Part shown: one piece after another, positions 9,081-20,697 of the stretch | Numbering within the stretch: the first letter of the stretch is position 1 | Layout of the letters: each line of letters starts with the position of its first letter | Translations under genes and position numbers: made by a program | Assembly (NCBI GenBank): GCA_019054805.1 | Contig: JAHQIY010000003.1 | Location: 1,488,001 to 1,552,000, forward strand | Source of the DNA: Brachionus manjavacas | Lineage: Eukaryota; Rotifera; Eurotatoria; Ploima; Brachionidae | DNA length: 64,000 bases | Direction of reading: 5' to 3' | Notes under the pieces: model-generated | The model's input: the letters and a program-made list of their open reading frames with translations, nothing else | What the model was told of the DNA's origin: nothing | Database searches by the model: none

Positions 9081-12000
9081 ATGATCAATAAACCTACAGC
9101 TATTTTCACTGCAATTGTTGTCTCTATCTTCCTGTTCAACTATAATAGCGTGTGCATAAAGAATGACTTTGACCAACCTGTCAAATACAAGCTTACCTAT
9201 CTAAGTCTTAATCTTATAGCCAATTTAGTAACAAAATTATTCAAATTTTTATTATTTTTGGTATCTAAAAAATTTTTAATAGGCTAAATTATTCGACAGA
9301 ATGAATATTGTTAGTGAAAGCAAATTTCTAAGAGATGCCATCGATTTTTTGTCTTTCAGTGGAGCTGATACAAATGATAAATACGTCAAGGTAAATTTAA
9401 AATAAATTTAATAAAGGGGTCATATTTTAAATCATGCAATTGACTAAAACTACTTGCCAAAATTTTAAGGGGTTAATTGAAGTTTAAATTTCTGAAGGTC
9501 TTGACCAAAAATTTTATTTAAAAATAAATATTTAAATTTAGAAATATTTTGACGCTAAACAAAGTCTTCTTTTTTTTAAATTAAAAATACCTCATTTTGC
9601 TTTTTTACAAGTATTGTAGTTATTTTTAAATAGCCTATTTAAAAATAACAGAAAATTATTTTCATCGGATGATTTTTTAAAAAAATAATTTTCAACTAAA
9701 AAAGAATGTATAAATTTGGCATAAATATTTGTAATTTAAATTAAAACAATCATAAATCAATACTATTTTTTTTACGACTTCTTCACTTTAATTGTTTGAT
9801 TTTGAAGTTTCTCTAGGGTTTGAAAATTGTCTTCGACTTTATCTTGACAAGTCGAGGCAAAACAATTCGATTCTGATCAAACATTAATTTAAGTATTTTT
9901 TTTTATCTTTAAACACTTTTTCAAAATTTTTATCTTTTAAGAAAACTAAAATCTCTACAAAAAAGTTAAAGTTAATTATAAAATATTTGAATTCAATTTT
10001 TAGATTAAATTCAGACTTTAATTGATTTTAGCTCTTATCCAAAAAAAAAAGATTTTATTATTTTTATCCCGATATTTTTAGCAACAAGACATATTTGAAA
10101 AAAAAATTTTCTAGATAAAATTTAATTAAATTTTGAAAAAAAAAGGGTGATACTTGGTAGGAGTAGAAGTAGTTAAAAAGCTATATATAGAAAGACAATC
10201 CTTTATTCGTTCAATTGTTAGACAATAGCTATTTCTCCTCAATCCATAACTTCGGCTATCCGGTTATGTGTTTGGGCTGTAATTGATTTCTTTAATAAAT
10301 TTAATTTTTTTATAGTTATTGCTTTGTACATTTGAATTAGATCACCCCTTAATCTCTTGCGCCCAATTTAGTTAAATTTATCTTTGACAAATATTGTAGA
10401 TATTTTAAGAGTTAATTGATTACCCACAGTGAAAAAACTGTTACCCACAGTTAAGAAAATTTCTAACACAGATCACTGTTTAACACAATTTTTCTGTGCC
10501 TAACAGGAAATTAAAATATTATTATATTTATTTTATTTATGGCTTTTAAAAAAATTTTCGATTATAAAAAATTTATTAAATAAATAAAATTTTAAGTAAT
10601 TATTATTAAATCTGTTTAAATTTGGCTAAACCATTTTTTTGGCCTATTTACAAAGTCATCATTTTCGCACAATTTTTCCAAAGCCAAACTTTTCTCCACC
10701 GACGTCGATGGGAGGACATTGCTTTCGATTAAAAGAGTCTGCATCTTGTAATTATTGATCGCGATTACCCAAGTTGTATTTTTTGAGATCTATTTAGCTC
10801 AAAAAAATCCGAGGTATTTTTTTTTTATTTCTTAAATTAAAATTGTAAAAAAACTGTGTTTACATTTTTTGAATTTATAAAAAAAACTGTGAGCAAAATT
10901 TTGTCAAAACTTTTTTTTTTCTGTGTTTAAATTTTGAGAGGGCTAAATGAATTTCTGTGCTGACAATTTTTTGGCTGTGGGTAACAGTGATTAAACTGTG
11001 GGTACTAGGTAGACTCATAATTCAAATGACGCACTTCTGAAATTCATTTTGTTGCTCTTCGTTGAATTCTCTCAAGTTCATTTATATCTTATTCTAAAAA
11101 TGAAGACCATGCACTGACAGCATACTCAAGGTGCGGTCTTTCCACTAAAAAATACAGTAATTTGATAGTCTCGCTGCAAGGATATTTGAATGCTTTCTTG
11201 ATAATTTTTAAACCCAACATTCTATTAGCTTTAGCTTGTAAATTTCTGACTTGAGTGCCTAATTTTAAATCCCTCTGTTTCAAATCTCTTACCCACTTTG
11301 ACTTAATTACTTATTTTGACTTTTAGAGTTTTCAACCCAATCTGATAATCAAACTCGGGATTTTTGTTGCCAACATGTACAACTTTGCACATGTTCACTC
11401 AGCTGAGTCGACCACTTTTTGAGCTTATAAATCGAGTTGGATTTATTTATTGTAAATAAAATCTTTGTTACATCAGCATAAGCCTCACACTTGTTCTGGA
11501 TTCGACATTTTATTTAAATAATAAATTAAAAGAAAAGGACATAGCACTGCACCTGGTGGAACTCCACTGTTAACTTTTTTTACTAATTCGAGCATGTATC
11601 ATCTTTATCATATATTGTAGTGTTCCTCTTAACTAAGTATTAATAAAAAAAAAATTTTATCTGATTATATTTTCGATTATAAGACTTTTGTCACTAATTA
11701 CGAACTTGATATTTTTTAATCAAGGTTACTTTGATATTATCATAAAGCCGTTCTTTTTAGGTCAAAATTTGATTGCCAACTTTATCTTGGATCTACTTAA
11801 CCAACATACTATCAAAAACTTTTTAAAATACTAATGAAACTTTTCAGCATACCTATTTTTCATCCCAGCATAATTATAAAAATAATAATAATAATTTAAG
11901 CTAAAGCATTATTATTTGCAGCCTGCGGAGCAAGGCTAGACGTAACTTCGCTATGATAGCTGTCTAGTTTTTACATAATAATAATAATAAAGTAATCTTG

Positions 12001-15000
12001 TAGTTTTACAATAAAAAAGTTAATAAAATAAAAGTAACGTAATAAAAGCTAAAGTATTTGCCGTTATTTCATTTTAAAAATATTTATCCAGCTGGTTTTT
12101 TAAGCAATTCTTCGATTGTGCGTTGATTAATTCGGCAGGTAGCTCATTTCAACTGTTCACTATTCTATTTGTCAGAAAGTTGTCTCGTTGTTTTGTCTTG
12201 GTGAGCTGCTATCCTGTTATCCTGTGCTGATGACCTCGAGTGCCGCCGGCTGAACCTTCGATTCTCAGTGAGTTGCTTTTCAAAAACTGGTTATGCCTCA
12301 CTACCGAGCTCAAATCATTAGTGATCTTAAAAAAAACCTATAAGGCTGCCTCTTTCTCGTCTCACTTTTAAGGTGGTAAGTTCTAACTTGGCTAGTCTTT
12401 GTTCGTATTCAAGATTTCTGAGATCATTAACCAATTTTGTGGCTCGCCGTTGTACCTTTTCTAGTATGTTTATGTCTTTTTCTGTATAAGGGTTCCAAGC
12501 AGCAACAGCGTACTCTAAGTGCGGTCTTACGAATACTTTACTTATTAGCACACTTTTTGCAACAAAACACCATATACCTCTCTTTTTAAAACAATCAAAA
12601 AATTGTTTACAAATAAATTTTTGACATCGAAAAAAAGTTAATATTAAAATATATTTAATTTAAGTCAATTTAAGTTAATTTAAAAAAAAAATTTAACTGA
12701 AATTTTGTCAAAGCATTTCCCATTTTTCCAGACCACCAAGCTTGGATTTGTTAACAAAATTTTAAGACTCTTGTTATTTTCTAATTGTCAACAAATCACC
12801 ACCACACATTTTTAACTAAAAATAAAAAATTAAATAACGAGTTTAAGATAAATTTTAATCAATTCTCTATCTTAAAAAAGGAAGGAAAACTTACTATCTT
12901 GTTCAAAAAATTCCCATTCCGAATGCTTTAGGCGCATTATTTGCACTTGCTGCCGGGAGATGTTTCAAGTGAAAATTCGAGAAGATTTCAGAATAAATGA
13001 ATGATGATGAATAACAACTCCATTTATGTTTTTGGAGGAATTTATTTAAAGACCTAACCGATATCACAGTTAGCAAATTCACAGTTTAAAAAAATTATTT
13101 AAAAAAATAAATAATTTCATAAATATTAGCAATCCGGTTTAAAAATCCGATTTGAAAAAAATCGTTTTGCAAAAATTTGGTTCGGTTTTTAACCGGTCGG
13201 TCATCCACAATTGATTTGAATTCTATGGCATGCAAAATTGCAGAGGTTTTTGCAGCTTAATTTTCTGCATTAAACAAAATAACTTAATCATTCAAAAAAA
13301 AATCAACTTTCTGTTAGAAGAGCCCAATGGACTCCTAGAATGGAAGAAAGTCGTCTTGAAGGCGAAAAGGATTAAAATAAATTTTTTAACAGGTTAATTT
13401 AATAAAAAGGTACCTAACCTAAACCCTTTCGACCTTTTTAAAGAAAAAATTCAAATAAAATAAACAGTCTTTTATGTTTTTACAATTTTTATTGTTTAAG
13501 CAATTTTTCAAGAATATTTAACTTAATTAACTCAAAATTTTTCAATTTTTTAAAAAATCAAAAATAACATCGACAAATCTCAAAATTAACGCTAACGTCG
13601 CTGAAAGGGAGCATTAATATTTATTCCAAACAGCCAAGGGATTTTGTCCCAAATTATTTTTTAAATAAATAAATAAATAATTAAAAGGTAAAACAATTTT
13701 CGAACATAAGAGTGTCTTAAATCTAATATGCGTAACAAAGTTCACTATAAGCAGCAGTTTTTTTTTCATCACGGTAACTAGATATTTTTAAAAAAATAAA
13801 GAACAAAAAAAGCTTTTTCTTGAGACGCCTGCACCGCGTTAAAAACCTAAAAAATTAATTTTTCATATTCTTTTACCAAATTTAACACAAAATTGAAAAT
13901 AATATGGTCATTTTTGTTTGGCCCAATTAAACTTTAATTTATTTTTACGGTAAAATTATCAATTTTGCAATGATTTTCTTTTTTAAATAAAATTACGCCA
14001 ATTTACGTAATATTTACAATAATTGACTAATTTTAGCAGTTCTGTATTTAATATCTGTAGTAATGATTTAAAAAGTTGTGGCATTTTATTAAAAATTGTT
14101 TGGTTTCAAAAAAAATACGTGTTTTTAGAAAAGCATTATTTTGATCATGATCATCAGCTTCTAATTTAATAAAAAATGGAATATTATCTCTTTAATTTTT
14201 TTAACTTTTATTCAAAGATTGAAAATAAAATACTAAATGATGTTGGCGTAAGATTATATACTGCGTTGAAAAAACCAAATGATCCTAGTCCAATAATGAT
14301 CTATTTGCATGGTGGAGGCTACGTAATTCGAAATATTGATTCATACGATACAGTATTGAGCAGAATTTCAAATGAAACAAACATAACTATAATATCAGTC
14401 GAGTAAAATTTAAATTTAATTTTTAAAAATTTAATCTTAAATCTAATCCTCAGTTCAAAGTTCAAAGACTAAGTCACTTGTTAATATTTATTTTTTTATT
14501 ATAATTAAACTCAAGTTTCATAGACAAATTTAGATATTATTTTTACATTTTTATTATTTAACAAAAAATTTAATTAATTTAGTAGTAGTTAATTACTGCA
14601 ACTCGGAGCTAGTCCAAGCAAGTCTCTAATGAGCTGCAGCAGTCGATTCATCTTGCTTTGTCATCCAAACGTCAATCTTAGCTTTAAAGATGTTTAAACT
14701 AATTGCACTAACAATGCAACAATTCCTCCGCCAATTTTTTCCAGACACAAACAACTCTGTTTGTAAAATAATTAAATTTCTAACTTCAATTCCTTACTCT
14801 TTCTCGAACCAAATTCTTGGAGTTTATTCTAAGATTATACTTTTTCCTGTCAGGTCTAGTGTTTAAGCTGTTGTTTAAACCTTTACTGAAATTCACATTC
14901 TCCATTTTGTTCACTAGTTTGAACATTTTAATTAGATCTCCACGCATTCTTCTCGTTTTTAGACTTGGAAATATTAGCCTAGATAGCCGCTGTGGATACT

Positions 15001-18000
15001 CCAAATTGGTACATGCCGCGTCGCCCAACGCTGCAATCTTTCTATCTCATCTGTATATTTTCTAAGTAAGGACACCATGAGCTGATGGCTTATTCCAAAT
15101 GAGGTCTGACAAGTGAACAGTACAGTAGTCTTGCTATTTTTGCTGTTAGAAATTTGAAAGATCTGCGGATCATTCCCAACAAACGGTTTGCTCTTACAGT
15201 GACATTTTTGATTTGAGAATCTCATTTTAAGTCACTTTGAATGTATATACCTAAGTCTCTTTCGCAAAGAGACTTACTGAGTGGTTTTGAATCGATAGTG
15301 TAATCAAATTTTGTGTTCATGTTGCCAATTTGTAAAACTTTGCACTTTTCAATTTTCAGTGATGCTGACCAGTCCTTTGACCATCTACATATGTCGTCTA
15401 AATCAGATTGTAGACTAATTTGAAAATAAATTTTTTGCTCTGACAAGCTATTAGCCAGACACGAACATTTTGCAAAGAATTTGATCAGTCAAATTTTATT
15501 GACCCGCTTTTTAAAAACTGAACAGCTAATTAGTTCTAATCGTTTCTTATTAGATAATTTAAAATTAAAAAGTTTAAATATAGTCACTATTAACGGCTTG
15601 TTATTCACAATCAAAAGCTCCGTTATTAAGATTTTTAAAAAAGTAAATTATCTTTATTTTTAAAAATTAGTACCCTTCAAGATTTAAATAAAATAATATA
15701 AAAATGGGTCTAGTGTAAATAATTACCGTATTCCATCGTTCGATTATGCTGCACTACAAGCTAAGAAATGCAAATTAAAATAGAAAAATTAATTTTTTTT
15801 AGCTTATTTATTTATTTATTTATTTGAATGAATTAAGCATCATAGACACAAAGATTAGAAAAATTGAGTAAAAAAATCTACTTTTAAAGAGTCGTTTAAA
15901 ATATTAAATAAGTAAAAATAGTTCAAATTCTGTGACATTTCAATCTTAAGTTGTTGAACAACAAATTTAATCGAGTCCACCAAACCACGGTTTGCACAAT
16001 GGAAGACATGTTCAACAATTGAGATTGACGTTTTGTGTTATAATCAAATGTATCGATATCAATTTTCTTTTCTAAGTTGTTTATCTGTCAACAATACGAA
16101 GAGTTTTGGTCAAAATGTTCATAGTTTCTTTTTAAGAAAACCAATAGGCCAATACACAAAACACTTTGACGAAGTTGTTTTAGATAGAAGATATAATGTT
16201 TGCAGTAAATTTGCTCAATCGTTTCTACTTTGATGGCCTCTAGCATTGGTCTAAATCTTGCAAGTTTCTTGATACCGAGTGCCCTTTTTAAAAGCAAATT
16301 CTGTCTTGTTTCAAATTCACTGAGTTTATCAGCACCAATCCGAACCGTATCAAGATGATACTTAAATATTGATTGACAAAATTGTTTGTACAAGAAGCCC
16401 ACTAATTCAGGACTTGTCATTTTTGGCTTGCAACCCAGACCATAAAGTGAGTGGAAGCTCTTCTCCACTATTTTCCATTTTTCTTCTACAAACTCATAAA
16501 CAAATTTACCATCACCAAATGGGAGCCCCAAGTATTCAATGTTCTCAGATTGAGAAATAGCTTATGGTGCAGCATTATTGAACGAGGGCATACGGTACCA
16601 AAAACAAACTAATTTATTTGTGTGATCTTTAATTATTCGAAAATTAACCATTAGATTTACTTTAAAATAACTCATCAATTTGACAATAAAAGGGCTATTT
16701 TTGTGAATTAAAGTTTCACAATAATAATGTGAACAAAAACTATCTAAAAAAATAATTTTTTTCATTTAAACAATTTATTTCACACAAATTTGAATGAAAA
16801 AATAAGGTGAACCAATTGTTCTTTTATCAGACAAGGCCGGTCAGATTTTTTTACCAAACTATAATGTAAAAAAACTTCAAATTAATAAAAAAATTAAATC
16901 AAGAAAAAACAATTCTTGTTTCCTAAAATCTTATTTCACACCAGGGATGTGCATTAAGTACTTAAATTGTATTTTCAATACTTAAGTGAATGGACCATAT
17001 TTTTAAGTAAATACTTAAACTTAAGTCCATTTTTTCAATTTTATTTAAGTAAATACTTAAGTATTTAAATGTTTTTCAATAAAATATCCAAAAAAAAGCT
17101 ATTTTTTATCAAAATTTTATTGCAAAAATTTGGGCTAAATACAATTTAATTAAATTTAGTATAAAATATTTTTAATTAACTAACAATTAATGTAACATAT
17201 AGTTACATTTTAAAAAAATTAAGGAAGAAAAATTTATCTGTTAATTTAAATTTGAAAGCAGTGTGTTTTTGATTTAATTCAAAAAGTTAAACGAATGAGA
17301 GCCTTCTTCAAGCTTTTTTGTTCTCTATTTAATTAAAAAGTAATCCTGCATAAAAAAAATTATGTTTAATTGGTGTCTGAAATAAATTTTTTTTATTTGC
17401 AATCATAAACAAATGAAATAAAAAAAAATCTGAAATCATAAATGCTAGTCAAAATGCTAAGTATTTTTAAATACTTAAGTAAATTCGGTCTTACTTAAGT
17501 ACTTTAAAAAAATTCGAATTTTTCAAAATTTATACTAAAGTATTTACTTAATTTTAATTTTTTTAAAGTACTTAATACTTAATGCACATCCCTGAATAAT
17601 AATAATTAGTGAAATTAAAAAAAATTAACATTTTGAATCTTTTTTTTATTTATTATTTTTTTTTTTTACATCGCCTTTAAGGCGATCATTGAAATAAATA
17701 AATAATAATAAACAAAAAAACTAGAATTTCAGAAAATTATCTTCTATATAATTTTAAATTATTTTTGTAGATTTTAGGGTCGGTCGACCCCTTGAAATTA
17801 ATAAAACAAATTTTAGTTGAAAATAATTTTTTTTAATTTCAAATCCTATTAAAAATAAAAGCCTTCTTTAATTCAATTAAAAGAGAAAAATTTTATTTTT
17901 GAAAAGTTTATTTATCTATTTTTTAAATCTTTATATAAAAAATGATTAAAATAAAAAGACTTTTATTTTTTTAGAATTTAATATTAAAAAACATTTTAAC

Positions 18001-19315
18001 ATACCAAAAAGTTTTTGGATTTTATTTTATAATTTCGTCTTTCAACATTATTAATACTAATAATAATATTGATCCCTTTGTCCTCATCTGTTTGGGACTA
18101 CGAAATTCCTTAATTCTGTGAACAGTAAATTTGTTAGTAAATATCCCTTTAAAATGGTTTTTGAAACTCTTATTTATACCAAAATTTGATAAGCTTAGAA
18201 ACAGAGTTGTTTAAAAATCACAAGTCTCAAGTCAAGTCCAAGTCCGGGCTTTGAAATTTTGAATACTGAAGAAGAATTGTGAAAGCTTTTATGCTAAAAT
18301 TTCAAGAAAATTATTCAAACTAGACAAACTAAAAGTATAAATTTCTTGATTTAAAGCTTGATCTAGAACAATGAATAGAAAAAGTTTAATTTTTATTTGT
18401 AAAATTGAAAAAAAAATATTGAAAATTATTTTTTTAAATTTCAAATGATCATTTTGATTTAAATTTAAATTAAAAAAAAGCTATCGACTTGCACCAGAAT
18501 TTCCTGCTCCCGTACCGACTAACGATTGCTGGAGAGTGATTGAATATGTTTTGGAAAATTCAGGCAAATTAGATGTCGACTTGGGTAGACTTATTTTAGC
18601 AGGAGATTCAGCGGGCGGAAATGCAGCATTGGTCTTGAGCAAACGCTTAGCCCTGGAGAAAAAACTAAAGCCCATATTTCAAATATTGATCTATCCATGG
18701 ACCCAGCTGGCTTTTGGCAACATACCCTCCTCTTTAGGATACCAAGGTGGTCTACTCAGTGCTTTGGATTTGCCTTCATTGAAACTATGGTATGTCGGCT
18801 TAGACAGAGTCACTGATGAAATGAAAAATTCCATTTTGTCCAACAACCATACCTTGTTATTAGACGAAAAAGAAAGAGAAAAAATGAGATCATATTTGAA
18901 CACTAATTTGATTGAAGATAAATACAAAAAAAATACACAATATTTTAAATTGTACGAAAGTACAAATTTAATTAACTCAGTGAGTTTGCACAAAAATGAT
19001 ATACTAAAAAAAGATGCGGTCTTTGCTCAAAAAGTAAAAAGATTATTTTCGGAGGAAGTGTCGCCTGGTTTGGCTAGTCTGGATCAGTTGAAGCATCAGC
19101 CTAAAACATACGAGATAATTTGTGAATTTGACAGCCTAAAAGACGAAGGATTAATACTGGGTGAACGGCTTAGACAAGCTGGCGTCCAGGTTCATGTAGC
19201 ATACTATGATCAATGCTTCCATGGAATGGTTTCGATGCTCCACAGTCTCGAATGGTTCCATTTGACAAAAAACATTTTAAGTGGTGCCATTTTTTATATC
19301 AATTCAAATTTATAG
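9081..19315 (+). CDS. Arylacetamide deacetylase-like serine hydrolase, 4 exons
   Basis: This is a membrane-anchored alpha/beta hydrolase of the AADAC/NCEH1 (hormone-sensitive-lipase-like) family, which cleaves lipid or xenobiotic esters on the ER lumen side. Exons fit in phase: 9081-9227, 9283-9390, 14218-14402 and 18481-19315, giving 424 aa (human AADAC 399). Exon 1 gives an N-terminal signal anchor (residues 5-20). Exon 3 carries the oxyanion motif HGGG (116-119). Exon 4 opens by completing SVDYRLAPE and then has the nucleophile motif GDSAGG (Ser190). The other triad members are Asp364 (EFDSLKDEG) and His394 (CFHGM). Intron 1 is only 55 nt; introns 2 and 3 are 4.8 and 4.1 kb and filled with LINE and MITE debris. 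All splice sites are GT-AG. Substrate is not predictable. Confidence 0.9.
9391..10420. other. Intron 2, first kilobase: AT-rich, no element recognised
   Basis: No gene or repeat family was identified in this part of the hydrolase intron. Confidence 0.4.
10421..11004. mobile_element. MITE with TACCCACAGT ends
   Basis: The two ends are inverted copies: TACCCACAGTgaaaaaaCTG...TTACCCACAG at left, with CTGTGGGTAACAG...ACTGTGGGTA at right. The similarity extends about 80 bp and includes a subterminal repeat of the same CCCACAG motif. The element is about 584 bp and codes for nothing. The outermost TA on both sides could be a TA target duplication, as in Tc1/mariner-type elements, but superfamily is not certain. 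It sits in intron 2 of the AADAC-like gene. Confidence 0.75.
11020..11600 (-). mobile_element. CR1-like LINE fragment A (RT C-terminal half)
   Basis: Read leftward, this fragment contains the RT segments SGVPPGAVLCPFLL (about 11560-11500), a degraded YADD box reading YADVTKI, and then CKVVHVGNKNPEFDY. It continues with the thumb region (11283-11089) KANRMLGLKIIKKAF...LVERPHLEYAVSAW. This order and the RPHLEYAV motif are characteristic of CR1/Jockey-type non-LTR retrotransposons. It has several stops and is 5' truncated. It lies in intron 2 of the hydrolase gene, opposite to the gene's direction. Confidence 0.78.
11880..12560 (-). mobile_element. CR1-like LINE fragment B with 3' end
   Basis: The frame 12551-12327 reads LISKVFVRPHLEYAVAAWNP...DINILEKVQRRATKL, the conserved C-terminal RT/thumb of CR1-like LINEs. 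Downstream (leftward) the family's typical tail NRIVNS-NELPAELINAQS is visible to about 12080. A 3' UTR runs to an (AAT)n-type microsatellite around 11880-11900, and a second (AAT)n tract lies near 11975-11990. This copy is separate from fragment A: it starts at an earlier part of the same RT region and differs in sequence. Confidence 0.78.
12561..14217. other. Intron 2, distal part: AT-rich, no element recognised
   Basis: This region is long, low-complexity AT-rich DNA. Poly(T)/poly(A) tracts are frequent. No frame, TIR or repeated family was found before exon 3. Confidence 0.4.
14583..15470 (-). mobile_element. CR1-like LINE fragment C
   Basis: Three minus-strand pieces in different frames give the end of a CR1-like RT. 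15446-15222 reads LQSDLDDICRWSKDW...CKVLQIGN...LCERDLGIYIQSD. 15225-14974 continues with NQKCHCKSKPFVG and IERLQRWATR. 15028-14786 reads LEYPQRLSRLIFPSLKTRRMRGDLI followed by the C-terminal tail. A GC-richer 3' UTR (about 14600-14650) ends near 14583. It lies in intron 3 of the hydrolase gene and carries at least two frameshifts. Confidence 0.75.
15471..16087. other. Intron 3 spacer
   Basis: This is AT-rich intronic sequence without recognisable features other than a short (TTTA)n tract near 15808-15825. Confidence 0.4.
16088..16560 (-). mobile_element. LINE RT C-terminal fragment of another family
   Basis: A 157-codon minus-strand frame begins with the motif EYLGLPFGDGKF, resembling the KYLGxxxG block after the RT palm of many non-LTR retrotransposons. 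It continues with FLYKQFCQSIFKYHLDTV and RQNLLLKRALGI, as expected for the thumb and C-terminal region. It differs clearly from fragments A-C. Truncated at both ends. Confidence 0.55.
16942..17594. mobile_element. hAT-like MITE with CAGGGATGTGCATTAAGTA ends
   Basis: The element begins CAGGGATGTGCATTAAGTA and ends with the exact inverted sequence ...TACTTAATGCACATCCCTG-type terminus. Subterminal motifs ACTTAAGTA/TACTTAAG recur many times on both sides (17020-17070 and 17465-17580). It is 653 bp long and non-coding. A CAGGG start with multiple short subterminal repeats is typical of hAT-derived MITEs, but the flanks do not show a clear 8-bp duplication. Confidence 0.75.
17595..18202. other. Intron 3, distal spacer
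   Basis: No gene is visible. A short hairpin ATCGCCTTTAAGGCGAT occurs near 17670-17686; otherwise the stretch is AT-rich. Confidence 0.4.
18203..18260 (+). repeat. hAT-type MITE end (left-facing copy)
   Basis: ACAGAGTTGTTTAAAAATC followed by AAGTCAAGTCCAAGTCCGG matches the inverted terminus at 19556-19606 and the complete MITE ends at 55387 and 55727. It lies just before exon 4 of the hydrolase gene. No partner end is seen between here and exon 4. Confidence 0.55.
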
Positions 19316-19358
19316 TCATGCTATTAAAAGTATTCTTTTTACTTTCTCCAATTTGACA

Positions 19359-19364
19359 AATAAA
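19359..19364 (+). promoter_or_regulatory. Poly(A) signal AATAAA of AADAC-like gene
   Basis: This AATAAA lies 44 nt after the stop codon, with a T-rich stretch following. Position supports its use as a 3' end signal. Confidence 0.55.
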
Positions 19365-19435
19365 TTTTTTTATCAAAGAATTCGATTTTAATTTTTTTAA
19401 AAGAATAAAAAAAATTTAAAAATTAGTCTAAAAAT

Positions 19436-19608
19436 TTTTTGACTTGACTTAAGATTAATGACTTTTGATCAACTCTGATTTTATTTTTATTAATACAAAA
19501 TTAAAATAGACTGCCTGTACGTTACGTTACTCGGTACTTTTCCCGCTTTTTTTTAAGTCGGGACTTGGACTTGACTTGTGAATTTTAACCAGCTCTGTTT
19601 AGCACTTT
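19436..19608 (-). repeat. Two hAT-type MITE ends in the same orientation
   Basis: Two right-facing ends, ...TGATCAACTCTG (to about 19478) and ...ACCAGCTCTG (to about 19601), belong to the CAGAGTTGGTCAAAAGTC family. Both are inverted relative to the end at 18203. They lie immediately downstream of the hydrolase gene. Confidence 0.5.
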
Positions 19609-19985
19609 AAATTTCCTTTAATTTATTTTAAATTGAAATTTATTTAAAAAAAAATAATATAGTTTAAGAATTTAATTGACTTTAATTTAAAAAAATACTT
19701 CTCGGCTTCAATTCAAAGTGTCAAGTCTCAGAAAAAGTCTTTCACTTACAACTGATGCATTCGTCATCGAAGTAGTGATAGAAATTAAAGATAAAATACA
19801 TACTTTTTTTAATTAAGTATTAAAACTTGTAATGTAAATAAATGGAATTTGAATGAAAATTTTTATTTTAATTAAATTTTGGTGTAAAATTAGTATTTTT
19901 ATCAACTTTTTTTTTTCTCAATTTTTTATTTAAATTAAAAAAAAAAAGTAAAAATTGAAATAAAAGAAAAAATTGTTGTTTGAAT
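19609..19985. other. 5S gene upstream spacer
   Basis: This is AT-rich spacer. An AAGTCTCAGAAAAAGTC patch near 19728 may be another worn MITE piece. No conserved 5S upstream element could be identified. Confidence 0.4.
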
Positions 19986-20105
19986 GTCTAGGACCATATC
20001 ACGTTGAATGCACCGGTTCTCGTCCGATCACCGAAGTTAAGCAACGTCGAGCCCGGTTAGTACTTGGATGGGTGACCGCCTGGGAATACCGGGTGTTCTA
20101 GGCCT
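19986..20105 (+). rRNA. 5S ribosomal RNA
   Basis: This is a full-length 120-nt 5S rRNA gene. The terminal stem pairs GUCUAGGAC at the start with GUUCUAGGC at the end (nine pairs including wobbles). The internal polymerase III promoter is intact: box A AGTTAAGCAACG (about 20035-20046) and the box C region CTTGGATGGGTGACCGCCTG (about 20073-20092). A run of T begins six bases after the end and would terminate polymerase III. It is a single copy here, not a tandem array, and sits between transposon debris. With all conserved blocks intact it could be functional, though dispersed 5S copies can also be silent. Confidence 0.95.
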
Positions 20106-20107
20106 TC

Positions 20108-20120
20108 ATTTTTTTTTTAT
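20108..20120 (+). terminator. Pol III T-run terminator of 5S rRNA
   Basis: A stretch of ten T residues directly follows the 5S gene and is the expected polymerase III stop. Confidence 0.85.
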
Positions 20121-20149
20121 CATAAAATTAGATAATTAATTAAATATAA

Positions 20150-20697
20150 ATTAGATTTCACATGATTTAATTTTTTGTGTTTGAATTACATAATATATCC
20201 AATGTTGAAATAACATTGAAAAAGTGCGATGTTCAAATGTTTTTTTCACTTTCAAATAAAAAAATAATTTTAAGTTAATATTGCAATTATATTCATTTTG
20301 GAAATTAATCTCTTTAGTGAGATAAAATGAGTAATTTTCATTTAGGAATTTGATAAAAATATTAAAAATTCTTTTTTTAACTTATAAATTGTTTATTTTT
20401 TTGTTTGTCTGTATCTTTATCAAACTTCAAAATAAAATTCATGAAACAAAAAAAATTAAAAATCAAGTTGAGTATGATAAATTAAATTGAAAAGAAAGAT
20501 AAATAATTCATTTAGATTTAATTTTTTTTTGTTTTTTTTTAATTTAAATTTTTCTTAAAATATTTTGATTTAAGTGATAATTGAAATTCGTTTGATGCAT
20601 ATTAACAAATACTCAATTTTTAAAAGATGGAAAACAGAGCGTAAATAGTTTTTTTTAAACTACAAATTTTATCTAAATGTCATCATAGCACTTACCC
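20150..20697 (+). repeat. Dispersed repeat D, copy 1
   Basis: The left part (about 20155-20300, TTTGAATTACATAATATATC, CCAATGTTGAAATAACATTG, AAAAAGTGC) is repeated at 51225-51380 in the same orientation and at 53060-53175 inverted. The right part (20573-20697, TTCGTTTGATGCATATTAAC and AAATACTCAATTTTTAAAAG) matches 51395-51530 in the inverted orientation. No protein is encoded. Class unknown; it may be a non-autonomous DNA element with two dissimilar halves. Confidence 0.6.

Noticed and set aside
14817-15065. 82-codon plus-strand frame
   Set aside because: It is the antisense shadow of CR1-like LINE fragment C.
19986-20300. 5S-derived SINE (SINE3)
   Set aside because: The 5S sequence is full length and followed by a pol III stop, and the repeat after it occurs elsewhere without any 5S sequence.
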